The notes: generated from the sequence alone by a model not told the origin. DNA of 59,954 bases from Segetibacter sp. (GCA_028288485.1 JAQBNO010000174.1:1-59954); one strand, 5' to 3'. Counted from the stretch's first letter, positions 19,831 to 28,782 are shown. A program made the numbers and translations.

Positions 19831-20913
19831 ATGAAAAAAATATGCTCACTCTTATTGACTGTTATTATAATTCTTAATTATAATAATGTGTCTGCGCAGG
19901 GATGCGTTGCAATCAGGGGTTCCGGCAGTTCCTCGTGTACGGTTCATGATCCCCATGCAGTGCCCGAAGGCTGGGTCTTTTCCACCAATTATCGTTATTA
20001 TAAATCCTTCCGGCACTTCCGCGAAAATCACGAAGAAAAGGAAAGAGTGGAAAACGGAAGCGATGTTCGTAATTACACCAATTTCTTAGACCTTTCACTT
20101 CTTAGAAACATTAACAGCCGTTGGTCAATTGGTATTAACCTGCCTTTATCTTCAACTCGTCGTACCTCGCTGTATGAGCACGATGGCAAAACAAGGCACA
20201 GCACTTCTTCTGTTGGTATTGGCGATATTCGCCTTACAGCTTACCGCTGGATGCTTGATCCTGCTAAAATGCCTAAAGGAAACATTCAGGTTGGCCTCGG
20301 TCTTAAATTACCTACCGGCGATTACCGGTACCAGGATTTCTTTTACAGAAACGACTCTACACAAGTTTTGGCTCCTGTTGACCAGTCTATTCAGTTAGGC
20401 GATGGTGGTACAGGCTTGTCGTTGGAATTAAACACTTTTTACAGCTTTTCCCAGGCATTGAGTGTATATGGAAACTTTTATTACCTTCTCAATCCCCGCG
20501 AACAAAACGGAACATCCACTTCACGCGGTGCAACACCTTCGGCCGCAAATATTGCAAACGGAAGTTTCGTGATGAGCGTTCCCGACCAGTTCATGATCAG
20601 GGCAGGGGTTAATTATAGAATTAATAAGTTGAGCGCGTCCGTCGGAGTACGTGAAGAGGCCTTACCCGCTAAAGACCTTGTAGGTGGAAGCAATGGATTC
20701 AGAAGGCCCGGTTATATTATTTCTGCAGAACCGGGATTGGCGTATGAATTCAAAAAAGTGAATGTATATGCTTATGTTCCTGTTGCATTGGTTCGTGAGA
20801 GAACACAAAGCGTTCCGGATCAAATCCGTTCAAAAATAACAGGTGTACGCACTGTTGGTGATGCTGCATTTGCGGATTATAGTGTCAATATCGGTGCTTC
20901 TTTCCGGTTTTAA
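19831..20913 (+). CDS. Outer-membrane beta-barrel protein (transporter-like)
   Basis: 360 residues from ATG 19831; the frame also has an in-frame TTG two codons earlier, which is not needed. Signal peptide (KKICSLLLTVIIILNYNNVSAQ). Alternating amphipathic strands with aromatic girdle residues and a C-terminal Phe (SVNIGASFRF) are typical of an outer-membrane barrel. An early Cys-containing segment (GCVAIRGSGSSSC) and a barrel pattern like the MetA-pathway/transporter group are seen. Pairing with the haloperoxidase-like lipoprotein is suggestive of a shared envelope function. Substrate unknown. Confidence 0.75.
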   Translation: MKKICSLLLTVIIILNYNNVSAQGCVAIRGSGSSSCTVHDPHAVPEGWVFSTNYRYYKSFRHFRENHEEKERVENGSDVRNYTNFLDLSLLRNINSRWSIGINLPLSSTRRTSLYEHDGKTRHSTSSVGIGDIRLTAYRWMLDPAKMPKGNIQVGLGLKLPTGDYRYQDFFYRNDSTQVLAPVDQSIQLGDGGTGLSLELNTFYSFSQALSVYGNFYYLLNPREQNGTSTSRGATPSAANIANGSFVMSVPDQFMIRAGVNYRINKLSASVGVREEALPAKDLVGGSNGFRRPGYIISAEPGLAYEFKKVNVYAYVPVALVRERTQSVPDQIRSKITGVRTVGDAAFADYSVNIGASFRF

Positions 20914-20977
20914 AACAACCTTCTTATAAATTTTACTACACTTCGATTAATTCATTTATAATATGGGGGTTTAGATT

Positions 20978-21016
20978 AAAAGGCTGCTGTGATTTTTCAC
21001 GGTGGCCTTTGTTTTT
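20978..21016 (+). terminator. Rho-independent terminator after the barrel gene
   Basis: AAAAGGCTGCTGTGA, a TTTT loop and TCACGGTGGCCTTT form a 14-base stem with two G-T pairs, followed by GTTTTTG. It sits ~65 bases after the stop of the barrel gene. Confidence 0.75.
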
Positions 21017-21030
21017 GTAGTGTTTTTGGT

Positions 21031-21079
21031 TGTCGGCCTTTGTTTTTTATAGCATCATGGTTGTGTCACTCACTTGTAC
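21031..21079 (-). repeat. Dispersed REP-like repeat, copy R8
   Basis: GTCGGCC ... AGCATCATGGTTGTGTCACTCACTTGTAC, short form, right after the terminator. Confidence 0.65.
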
Positions 21080-21133
21080 GGCAAACCGGAGAGCAGCTTT
21101 GATCCTCCCTTTTTATAACCCTGTAATTGCCGC

Positions 21134-21401
21134 TTAAGGAAAGTACCTGTAAATTTCCTTTCTGTTCATCTCACGGCTTAACTTAACCGTGTCTGACTCT
21201 AAAACAAATCCAATCCCGTATTCAAACATCCGGATTCGATCGGCATTTTTAAAGCCTTTTAATTTTTTTCAGGTTCGGTATTTCCCGAATAGAACTCGCT
21301 TTTTGAACCTGTTCTATTACCTCAGCAAGTTTTAATTGCATTGGTTTGTCAAGTTGTTTTTCAACATCTTTCGAAAATTGCGTCGTTACAATAACTTGCA
21401 T
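21134..21401 (-). pseudogene. RelE/ParE-type toxin remnant (frameshifted)
   Basis: Reading the - strand from the ATG at 21401 gives 50 codons starting MQVIVTTQFSKDVEKQLDKP and then a stop at 21249-21251. In the next frame the protein continues LKGFKNADRIRMFEYGIGFV and ends RKEIYRYFP at 21134. Joined, this is a typical ~88-residue RelE/ParE mRNA-interferase/gyrase-toxin fold (helix-rich start, NLKKLKGFKNADRIR, closing IYRYFP). The break maps to a run of seven T on the + strand (21263-21269), where one base too many shifts the frame. The ATG overlaps the stop of the upstream antitoxin by one base, as in type II modules. Each open piece is too short for ordinary ORF cutoffs. Confidence 0.7.
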
Positions 21402-21597
21402 TAACTAAGAAGCTTTTTTAAGTAGCCAGCAGTATCAATTATTTCTCCGTATTCTGTTTCCTCCATTAGCCTGTTAAGTACGATGTCTTCTTTGTCATCA
21501 TCCGACAGAATACGTCCTTTCAATTTATGTTTCTCTAAAAAAGACTGAACCAGTTTACCTCTTCCGAACTTTTAGTTTGTATTAAAATCGTTTCCAT
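21401..21597 (-). pseudogene. Type II antitoxin remnant (frameshifted), partner of the RelE/ParE-like toxin
   Basis: The - strand ATG at 21597 starts METILIQTKSSEEV and then runs into a stop. A one-base deletion at about 21556/21557 explains this: in the other frame the sequence goes on KLVQSFLEKHKLKGRILSDD ... EYGEIIDTAGYLKKLLS and ends at 21401 in TAATG, overlapping the toxin start. Length (~65 residues), acidic middle and C-terminal helix agree with small Bacteroidota antitoxins paired with RelE/ParE toxins. Both genes carry a single indel, so the module is probably dead, unless the breaks are sequencing errors. Confidence 0.6.
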
Positions 21598-21718
21598 ATC
21601 AACTGGTTGTACAAATTTATAAATTGAACGTTTCATTTTTATAACTACACACAACAACTTTAATTGCCAGCAATACTATCATTGCGTTTCTGAATGCTTC
21701 TTATTGAGGCTTGACTTG

Positions 21719-23074
21719 TTACCCTTTCAAAAGCCTCCAAATCACATCATACACATCCACTCCTTCAAAGGTGTTACTTTCACTTTCCTGCTTATCTGTA
21801 ATCAATACAGGGTGAAACTGCGGGTGTGTATGGATATTTCCATGAGAACCTTTTATAAGAGTGGCGTCTAAAGGAATTACATCCATTACATACCTGAAGC
21901 CTGCTTTTTTTCGCAATAGTTTATAGCCTGCACGCGCCTTTGAGGTCATAAACATTTCAACCGGATCGTAGCCCGGTTTTTTATGAATGTCTACTACACG
22001 GGCATAATCAGGTGCTTTAGCATCATCTAACCAGAAGTAATACGTAAACCAGCTTTTTTCATCTGCCATCAAAACAAAGTCACCGGCTCTATGATGATCG
22101 ATATGGTACTTTGCTTTTCCTTCTTTGTCGAGAATTAAAGCTATTCCAGGTACGGATTCAAGAAGGCTTCTTACTTTTTCCGTTACAGATGGATCGTTGA
22201 TATAAACATGAGCGATTTGGTGATCTGCAACCACAAATGCTTTCGATGCGCCAGGGTCTAATAATTCCAGGCCTCGTTCAACCCGTATTTGTAACAACCC
22301 ATTTTCACGGAACAACCTGTTTAAATGAATCGGGTTATTTACAGGTGCAATACCGTATTCTGACAGTAGAATAATCTTCGCCCCTTTCTTTTCGTAAAAG
22401 TTCACCAGTTTCTCTACCACTTGGTCTATTTCCTGTAATTCCTTGCTCACTTTTGGTAACTCAGGGCCAAACTTTTGAAGGCAATAATCAAGATGAGGTA
22501 AGTAAATTAATGTGAGGGTTGGATTATATTTGTCATCAGTAAACATCGATGATTCGGCGATCCAGTCTGTTGATTTAATGTTTGCTCCGGGTCCCCAAAA
22601 CTGGAACAGCGGGAATATTCCAAGTTTTTCCTGCAGTTCATCCCTAAGTTCCGCCGGGTGAGCATAGCAATCAGGCATCTTTCTTCCATCTGCAAGATAA
22701 TTTGGTCGGGGCGTAACAGAATAATCAGCGGTTGAATACATGTTATACCACCAAAACATATTGGCGCAGGTAAAAGACGGATCTTCTCTTTTAGCCTGGT
22801 CCCAGATCTTTTCGCTTTGCACCAGCTTGTTCGATTGCTTCCAGAACTTGACTTCGCAATCTTCGCGGTCGTACCAGCCATTTCCTACAATTCCATGTTC
22901 TGCTGGCCATTTGCCGGTGAGATAGGTGTATTGAGCAGCAGTAGTAACAGCAGGCAATACGGGTCGAATAGTTGCAAGATTGCGGGATGAAACGTATTTT
23001 TTAATAAAAGGTGTAAACTCTCCAATCAGGTAAGAAGAAAGTCCGACAATATCAATAACAACGGTTTTTTGCAT
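21719..23074 (-). CDS. eboF: EboF: nucleotide pyrophosphatase/phosphodiesterase-like protein of the ebo cluster
   Basis: 451 residues from ATG 23074 (MQKTVVIDIVGLSS); the frame extends 21 codons further but into the intergenic region. Alkaline phosphatase superfamily, type I phosphodiesterase branch: metal ligand Asp8 in VVIDIVG, the nucleophile region PAVTTAAQYTYLTG (Thr44/45), PHLDYCLQKFGP with Asp196, SEYG at 238-241 where most relatives have SDHG, and the late GSHGNIHTHPQFHPV. No signal peptide, so cytoplasmic. Last gene of the ebo series, 34 bases after eboE. The reaction in ebo systems is unproven. Confidence 0.88.
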   Translation of the reverse strand: MQKTVVIDIVGLSSYLIGEFTPFIKKYVSSRNLATIRPVLPAVTTAAQYTYLTGKWPAEHGIVGNGWYDREDCEVKFWKQSNKLVQSEKIWDQAKREDPSFTCANMFWWYNMYSTADYSVTPRPNYLADGRKMPDCYAHPAELRDELQEKLGIFPLFQFWGPGANIKSTDWIAESSMFTDDKYNPTLTLIYLPHLDYCLQKFGPELPKVSKELQEIDQVVEKLVNFYEKKGAKIILLSEYGIAPVNNPIHLNRLFRENGLLQIRVERGLELLDPGASKAFVVADHQIAHVYINDPSVTEKVRSLLESVPGIALILDKEGKAKYHIDHHRAGDFVLMADEKSWFTYYFWLDDAKAPDYARVVDIHKKPGYDPVEMFMTSKARAGYKLLRKKAGFRYVMDVIPLDATLIKGSHGNIHTHPQFHPVLITDKQESESNTFEGVDVYDVIWRLLKG

Positions 23075-23108
23075 AATGTGAGAATAAATAGAAATAATAA
23101 AAAAACAG

Positions 23109-24317
23109 TTACGATAACTGTTTTGCAACCCATTCAAGTTCTCTTATAATTGAGTCCTGTATTGGTAATTTCAGATTTTCAGGCAATACTTCCCAGGTAT
23201 ATGTTTCTATCTCAAGATGGTTAGTCCTTGCATGTTTTTTTTGAATTTCAAGCACTTCAGCTATATCGCTTTGTGTTGATTGTAGCAGGCCGAAGTCTTT
23301 TTCAAAAATCGGTACGTGAAAGTGGGCACGCCATTCGTTTACTAAAGGATTTTCTGCATCTTCCAGCGCCTTTGGCAAGTCTGGGTATCGTACGAATTCA
23401 CCATCTTTTTTACGTGCGACTACCTGGTGCAGGTAAGTGGTTTCGTTAAACGAGGTAAAGGCCTCTTTTACTTTAGATCGTTGATCAGCGTGGTCTGCCA
23501 TGAGCGCTTTTAAAGCAGCGCTTATCTGGAACTTGCCTATTCGAATTCCTTCATGCTTCAACTGGTCGATGATTTCCTGGTGCGGCTCGTAGCCAACTGC
23601 AAAATGGCAAACATCGTAACACAACTGTATATGTGTTTTTACCAGTTTTTCTGCCTCATCTGCTGATACAGAATATAACGAGGCCAATCTTTTTCTCCCT
23701 GCTGGCAGCAAATCGTTTATGTACCAGTCTATAAATTCCGGTCCTGATTCCAGTATTCCGTCAGGTTCGGGCTCGATATCAAGGTGTAGAGTTTTACCCG
23801 TTGCTGAGGCAATATCAACCAGGAGAATGGCAATATCAAGAATGTTTTGTGTAGCAGTGTCTTTTGCTTCACCGAAGGCTTCCGCCGAATTAAACCAATA
23901 CCGGTAGCTCAGGGGAGAGGTGGATATGCCTCCATCCATATTTTCGGGAAGTAATTCAACAAGAATATTAAATAGGCGTCTTGTATAGTCGACACGATCT
24001 TTTGTGGTCCAGTCGGGGGCATGCACCTGGTCTTTCACGATAGTGTTATGAAAGCCGCCGTAGGGAAAACCGTTCATGGTAAATACATAAGCGTCGTTTT
24101 CCTGTAGCCACTTTTTAAATTTATTCAACTCTTCTTTTTCAGTTAATTGTTCACTGGCAATATTAGATAGGCGAAGACCTATACCCATAGGAGCACCGGG
24201 AGAAATTCTGCTTTTAATGCCGCCAAAGTTTTGCTTTAAAGCGGTAAAATGAGCGGTCCAGCTTTCTCCCGCATGAATATTTGTACAATAGCTTAAATGG
24301 CCATAAGTTGTTTTCAT
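23109..24317 (-). CDS. eboE: EboE: TIM-barrel metabolite traffic protein
   Basis: 402 residues from the ATG giving MKTTYGHLSYCTNIHAGESW; 16 upstream codons are ignored. Xylose isomerase-like TIM barrel with several putative metal-site residues (LHLDIEPEPDG near 195, HIQLCYDVCHFAV near 250, and FHVPIFEKDFG near 340). EboE is the ebo component often named metabolite traffic protein. Transcribed with eboF, 34 bases apart. A 241-base gap to eboD is filled by a long repeat (R9), so this end may need its own promoter. Confidence 0.88.
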   Translation of the reverse strand: MKTTYGHLSYCTNIHAGESWTAHFTALKQNFGGIKSRISPGAPMGIGLRLSNIASEQLTEKEELNKFKKWLQENDAYVFTMNGFPYGGFHNTIVKDQVHAPDWTTKDRVDYTRRLFNILVELLPENMDGGISTSPLSYRYWFNSAEAFGEAKDTATQNILDIAILLVDIASATGKTLHLDIEPEPDGILESGPEFIDWYINDLLPAGRKRLASLYSVSADEAEKLVKTHIQLCYDVCHFAVGYEPHQEIIDQLKHEGIRIGKFQISAALKALMADHADQRSKVKEAFTSFNETTYLHQVVARKKDGEFVRYPDLPKALEDAENPLVNEWRAHFHVPIFEKDFGLLQSTQSDIAEVLEIQKKHARTNHLEIETYTWEVLPENLKLPIQDSIIRELEWVAKQLS

Positions 24318-24387
24318 ATATTTCTTATCGCTTAGTCTATTTTCAATTTGTAGGAAACTTTGCAATTAAAACTAAAGCTGAAGGAAC

Positions 24388-24532
24388 GATGAACGAAATG
24401 TCGCCTTTGGCTTCGCTCGGGGCACCTTACTACACGCCTCGCGTTCCCTTCGGCTCGCTCAGAGGAACGTGCTGCGAACCCTGAGCGGAGCCGAAGGGAA
24501 CGATGATGCCTTGAAAAACAGGCGCCGGTATC
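24388..24532 (+). repeat. Dispersed REP-like repeat, long form, copy R9 (inside the ebo series)
   Basis: GATGAACG start, then arms GTTCCCTTCGGCTCGCTCAG (24443-24462) and its complement with one bulged base (24481-24501), then AACGATGATGCCTTGAAAAA and GGCGCCGGTATCC. It lies between eboD and eboE and opposes the direction of transcription. Confidence 0.85.
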
Positions 24533-24558
24533 CAAAAGATTATAAATGAAACTTGTCA

Positions 24559-25716
24559 TTAAAATGCATTCATCTTCATTTGCTTCAATTGCACAGCGGC
24601 TTCTTTAACCAGCTTCCAATCCATTTCATGCACTTCTTTACCCCTGCCTATCGCGGTCAGAAGGGTAATGGTTAAACGGCCACCAAGGTGCTCCCTGAAT
24701 TCCTGCAAGCCAAGTAATACAGGACTGTTTTCGTTTTCTATCTCCATTAGAGGATGTGTGATCTCGAAGCGGATCTTCAGCAATACATCTAAAATTCTTT
24801 CCACTTCCTTTTCAGTTATCATACCCTTTAAGCCCGAATACACGCTATCTAAAGCTATGCCCATCGCCACCGCCTCGCCGTGGAAAACCTCAAAGTTGGT
24901 CAATTGTTCCAACTTGTGCGCACTCCAGTGGCCAAAATCAAGCGGACGGGAAGAGCCGGTTTCAAATGGGTCGCCGCTACGAATGTGCTCCAGGTGAAGT
25001 TCGGCACAACGACGAATGAGGTATTTCATTTCCGGCATGCTGCGGTGAGCGAGTTGTCTTGCATTTTCTTCGATCCACTCAAAAAACGCCGCATCTTTAA
25101 TTAATGCAACTTTTATAGCTTCAGAGATGCCCGACCGCCAGTCGCGGTCCGTTAGAGTAGTCAAAAATTGTTCGTCGTTGAAGACCGCCACTGGCGGAGT
25201 AAACGCACCAAGGAAATTTTTCTTGCCGTTGAAGTTGATACCGTTCTTTACACCAACTCCTGAATCATTCTGCGAGAGAACGGTTGTAGGAATACGAATA
25301 TGTTTTATTCCACGGTGAGAAATGGCAGCAGCAAAACCGGCAAGATCGAGCAGCGAACCGCCGCCAATAGCGGCGAGATAGGAGTGACGGTCGACGCCAT
25401 AATCGTTGACTGCATTTACAATATCGGTAAGATAGGTGATGTCGTTTTTAGCTCTTTCGCCGCCGCTAATTACGACAACTGTTGCAAGTTCAACGGTTGA
25501 AAAGGCCTCGAAATAATTATTAATTTTTTCTAACAGATCGGGATGCGCTTGAATAACCCCTTCATCGGCAATAAAAAGAATTTTTTGTTTGATGCCTTCT
25601 ATGTCGCGTTCTTGTAAAAATTCATGGAAAAGGGGATTAGAAACATCAAATAGTCCGCTGGTAAAATGAACCCGGTATTCAAACTTAATATTAAAAGATT
25701 GTTGTAAATAATCCAT
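24559..25716 (-). CDS. eboD: EboD: 3-dehydroquinate synthase-like sugar-phosphate cyclase
   Basis: 385 residues. Clear DHQS superfamily: NAD-binding AIGGGSLLDLAGFAA (GGGS at 118-121), the basic substrate loop RIPTTVLSQNDSGVGVKNG (142-160), and metal ligands Glu199 (SGISEAIK), His263 (DFGHWSAH) and His279 (VFHGEA). The real aroB need is usually met elsewhere, and the ebo context points to a cyclitol-type product from a sugar phosphate. Cytoplasmic. Start at the ATG giving MDYLQQSFN, 79 bases after eboC. Confidence 0.9.
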   Translation of the reverse strand: MDYLQQSFNIKFEYRVHFTSGLFDVSNPLFHEFLQERDIEGIKQKILFIADEGVIQAHPDLLEKINNYFEAFSTVELATVVVISGGERAKNDITYLTDIVNAVNDYGVDRHSYLAAIGGGSLLDLAGFAAAISHRGIKHIRIPTTVLSQNDSGVGVKNGINFNGKKNFLGAFTPPVAVFNDEQFLTTLTDRDWRSGISEAIKVALIKDAAFFEWIEENARQLAHRSMPEMKYLIRRCAELHLEHIRSGDPFETGSSRPLDFGHWSAHKLEQLTNFEVFHGEAVAMGIALDSVYSGLKGMITEKEVERILDVLLKIRFEITHPLMEIENENSPVLLGLQEFREHLGGRLTITLLTAIGRGKEVHEMDWKLVKEAAVQLKQMKMNAF

Positions 25717-25795
25717 GTCCTGTGTACTTTCCTGCTTAGTGTGTTTATAAATTGAGCAAATATGACAATCTTTTCATAGTAATGACGGATAATGA

Positions 25796-26686
25796 TTAAG
25801 TAACTGCAAAAATTCTTCCCAACTTAAATGAGAGAGGCAATAATAGAATAATTAACAGCGCAAGATATAATGAACCAAAGGCCGCCGCCCATGCGGCATT
25901 CATTAGTATCAGTGCCAATACTCCGGCTTTTACTGCTTTGCCAATGTTCTTGCCGACCGGTTCTTTAATGGCTTTTAGTAACGGCGTAAAGATCATCCAG
26001 GTAAACGGTAACAGGAAGATCAGTGCGAACCATACTTTGCCTTGCACAAATGAAAAATAGAGAATGAAACTTATAACAAGTCCGTATAAAAACGAAGCAG
26101 CATATAAAACCGTTCTGCTGCCGCCATGGACTTCACCCCTGCTGATCATGGTAATGGAAGCGATATAAATAATGGGTACGATAGCGAGAAACCACCAGGT
26201 ATTTACTGCAAAAGCCAAAATACTTATACCTAACAAAAGATTTAAACCACGGCATAAACCCATATTGACAGGCCCTAAGAAAGAATGATGTTTGCCCCAC
26301 TTGTCGTACACCACGGCTGATAAAGCCACAAGAAAAGCAATGATGCCGGATGTGGAATTGGTTAAAAATGCAGCGAGGATACCTGCAATTAATAAAGTTA
26401 TTCCTAAAGTTGCAGCTTCACCAATATTAATAAGACCGCTTGGAATAGGCCGCTCCGGGCGTTCAATTTTGTCTAGCCCTGCATCAAATACATCGTTCAT
26501 AACTACTCCGCCACCATATAAACCTATTGTTGACAAACAGAGCAACAATACAGGTAATACCGTTGCAACTGTTATCTCCAGTTGTGCAAAATATCCTGAA
26601 ATGGCAATTCCTGCCAACACATCGGCCACGGAAGTGACAATGTTTGCAGGCCGCATTAAACGTAAGTAACCAATTGTTTTTTTCAA
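25796..26686 (-). CDS. eboC: EboC: UbiA-family prenyltransferase
   Basis: 296 residues, about eight membrane helices. TTG start at 26686 gives MKKTIGYLRLMRPANIV, the usual UbiA opening. First Asp-rich motif NDVFDAGLDKIERPERPIPSG (Asp65, Asp68, Asp72) binds Mg-diphosphate; the second site is around YDKWGKHH. It would transfer an isoprenoid to an aromatic or cyclitol-type acceptor in the inner membrane. Separated from eboB by 207 bases containing repeat R10. Confidence 0.9.
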   Translation of the reverse strand: MKKTIGYLRLMRPANIVTSVADVLAGIAISGYFAQLEITVATVLPVLLLCLSTIGLYGGGVVMNDVFDAGLDKIERPERPIPSGLINIGEAATLGITLLIAGILAAFLTNSTSGIIAFLVALSAVVYDKWGKHHSFLGPVNMGLCRGLNLLLGISILAFAVNTWWFLAIVPIIYIASITMISRGEVHGGSRTVLYAASFLYGLVISFILYFSFVQGKVWFALIFLLPFTWMIFTPLLKAIKEPVGKNIGKAVKAGVLALILMNAAWAAAFGSLYLALLIILLLPLSFKLGRIFAVT

Positions 26687-26758
26687 GTTTTCTGTAAGAG
26701 CTGTTTAAGGTTTTGTAAGCTATAACAATAAAGACTAATGCTGTCGCAATAATTTGCC

Positions 26759-26884
26759 GATGAACGAAATACAACCCTTCGGCTTTGCTCAGGGTAAAAA
26801 CTGCTGCGCTCAGTACAATTCATAACCGAAAAGTTGAACTGAGCGTAGCAACGATGATCCTATGAAAAGCTTCTGCCAGTAATC
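26759..26884 (+). repeat. Dispersed REP-like repeat, long form, copy R10 (inside the ebo series)
   Basis: GATGAACG start, CCCTTCGGCTTTGCTCAGGG, arms GCTGCGCTCAGTACAA (26803-26818) and TTGAACTGAGCGTAGC (26834-26849), then AACGATGATCC and CTGCCAGTAATC. Lies between eboB and eboC, on the strand opposite to the genes. Confidence 0.85.
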
Positions 26885-26893
26885 AAAAAAAAA

Positions 26894-27880
26894 TTAACTG
26901 ATAATGATAGAAGATTTGTCAATTCTCGGCTGCTGTCCACCCCGTAAAACCGTATTGCCTTCAAACTTTACGCTTTGGTCAACGGTTTTGATCACTTCGA
27001 AGTCTGCTTCGTCTATCTGGCCGCTTTTCCCAAAAGCCGCAATTGCATTGGCATAGGTCACCAGTTGAATATCTTCGTTGCTGATGCCGCGTAATTTCAT
27101 TAAAGCTGCCGTTTTCGGAACAGCCAGGGGATCGCTGATACCCCAGTCAGCAGCAGAATTTACCATAATACGGTCTGGCCCATATTCTTTCACAATGTCC
27201 ACCATACGTTCATTGCCCATTTTGGTGAAAGGGTATATGGTGAAAGCCGCCCAAAAACCACGGTCCAGCACTTCTTTTACGGTTTCTTCGTTGTTGTGAT
27301 CGATAATGACCATGTCGGCACTTATGCCATGTTCAAGCGCAATATCCATGCTTCGGGTGGTGCCTCTTTTCTTGTCCCTGTGGGGCGTATGAATTTGAAT
27401 GGGTAAGCCCGCTTCTTTTGCCAGTTCCAGTTGCGCCCGGTAATATTTTTCTTCTGCGGCTGTCTGGTCATCAAAGCCAATTTCACCTATACCTACAACC
27501 CCCTCTTTATAAATAAACAGGGGAAGGATTTCCATTACTTGTTCGGCTAATGCTTCATTATTGGCTTCGCGGGAATTGAGGCCGATCGTGCAATAATGCT
27601 TGATGCCAAATTGAGACGAGCGAAAACGTTCCCATCCTACAAGACTGCTGTAATAGTCGCGAAAACTATCAATGCCGGTTCGAGGCTGCCCCAGCCAGAA
27701 TGCCGGTTCTATAAGTGCGACAACTCCTGCATCAAACATCGCCTGGTAATCATCGGTAGTGCGGGAAGTCATGTGGACGTGTGGATCAAAAAAACGCATT
27801 CCTTTAATACTTCCGGCATCCCACAATCCGGCCTTTACCGGCTCCTGGTAATTTTCCCCGTCGAAAGAACTGCAACACAT
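26894..27880 (-). CDS. eboB: EboB: TatD-family metal-dependent hydrolase
   Basis: 328 residues. TatD/amidohydrolase barrel with all expected ligands: FDPHVH (His34, His36), GIGEIGFD (Glu133), IQIHTP (His164), VIIDHNNEE (His195) and an Asp in the SAADWGISDP segment (245-250). EboB homologues are annotated as TatD hydrolases; the natural substrate is unknown. The start is uncertain: ATG 27880 lies 30 bases after eboA, while ATG 27799 begins MRFFDPHVH, the usual family start, and has GGAAG about 10 bases before it. Confidence 0.88.
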   Translation of the reverse strand: MCCSSFDGENYQEPVKAGLWDAGSIKGMRFFDPHVHMTSRTTDDYQAMFDAGVVALIEPAFWLGQPRTGIDSFRDYYSSLVGWERFRSSQFGIKHYCTIGLNSREANNEALAEQVMEILPLFIYKEGVVGIGEIGFDDQTAAEEKYYRAQLELAKEAGLPIQIHTPHRDKKRGTTRSMDIALEHGISADMVIIDHNNEETVKEVLDRGFWAAFTIYPFTKMGNERMVDIVKEYGPDRIMVNSAADWGISDPLAVPKTAALMKLRGISNEDIQLVTYANAIAAFGKSGQIDEADFEVIKTVDQSVKFEGNTVLRGGQQPRIDKSSIIIS

Positions 27881-27910
27881 GTGGCAAAGATTAAATTAGA
27901 GAATTAATGT

Positions 27911-28777
27911 TTATATATTAGTCCAGCTTAGCTTATTTTCTTCAATGTCTTTTGTAAGACCTGTCTCCTGTTCAAGCAATTGCCTTGCAGGCTGGAAGTT
28001 GCTGTAATAACATGCCAGTGCAGCAGCTTTCTTTTCGGTGCCATCGCCAATCTTAAAAACCTTTTCTATGTCGGCAAAATTAGTGTCATCAATAAATTTT
28101 GAAACAAGACGCCAAAGGTGAGGGTTAACTGTGCGGCGAGCAGCCCAGCGTTCATGTGCATAATCAATAAGAATGGAAGCTAGTTCTTTGTTAGCTCTTT
28201 CATCCACACCAATTATAGAATTAATGTTTTTATCGGTGAAGAATGCCTTCAGCACCAGTTGGTTCCATGCTTTCTCCGGAAGATGTTTTGCTGGATAAGG
28301 ATTATGATACATAATTGCTTCCAGCACATTTCCAATATTGCTCCGTATGCCTTCTGCACATCGAAGCTGCCATTCTTCAGGGTAAGCGAAAGAAGGTAAA
28401 GATGCATAGAGCGCAACCAGTTCATTCATTTCTGCTGCCTTAAACAGGTTTTCTATCTTATTTATGTAAATACTTTTTTCGCTGTCATTTACCTGCATCA
28501 GCAACCAAAGGCGGCTTAGTTTATCTACCGGCCATCCATTAATTGAAAAGCCGTCAATTTGTTCTGCAATTTCCCGCTGTTGATCCGTTGTTATATGTAC
28601 CGGTTGTCTTCCTGTTTTTCTTGGAACGGTAACAAAGCCGAGGTTTAAATTAGACGCAGTTTTTTCTTCTCTTACCAGCATAGCCTTTTCTTCCAGCCAT
28701 TGTTTCGCCTCTGTTGCCAGATGTTCACCGATAATTGCATGAATTAAGCTTTCAAACTCCTTCCTCTCCTGTAACAT
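27911..28777 (-). CDS. eboA: EboA: ebo cluster signature protein
   Basis: 288 residues, soluble, mostly helical with heat-repeat-like spacing (LSRLWLLMQVNDSEKSIYINKIENLFKAAEMNELVALY). EboA has no catalytic family name and is recognised here by sequence character and by position as the first ebo gene. It is the least studied member; its role is unknown. Its ATG lies 5 bases after the stop of the TMEM220 gene, so the two are co-transcribed. Confidence 0.85.
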   Translation of the reverse strand: MLQERKEFESLIHAIIGEHLATEAKQWLEEKAMLVREEKTASNLNLGFVTVPRKTGRQPVHITTDQQREIAEQIDGFSINGWPVDKLSRLWLLMQVNDSEKSIYINKIENLFKAAEMNELVALYASLPSFAYPEEWQLRCAEGIRSNIGNVLEAIMYHNPYPAKHLPEKAWNQLVLKAFFTDKNINSIIGVDERANKELASILIDYAHERWAARRTVNPHLWRLVSKFIDDTNFADIEKVFKIGDGTEKKAAALACYYSNFQPARQLLEQETGLTKDIEENKLSWTNI

Positions 28778-28782
28778 GTTTA

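Noticed and set aside
24559-25716. EboD considered as the shikimate-pathway enzyme AroB
   Set aside because: Its place inside a full ebo series and the divergent flanks fit EboD better; no other aromatic pathway gene is near.
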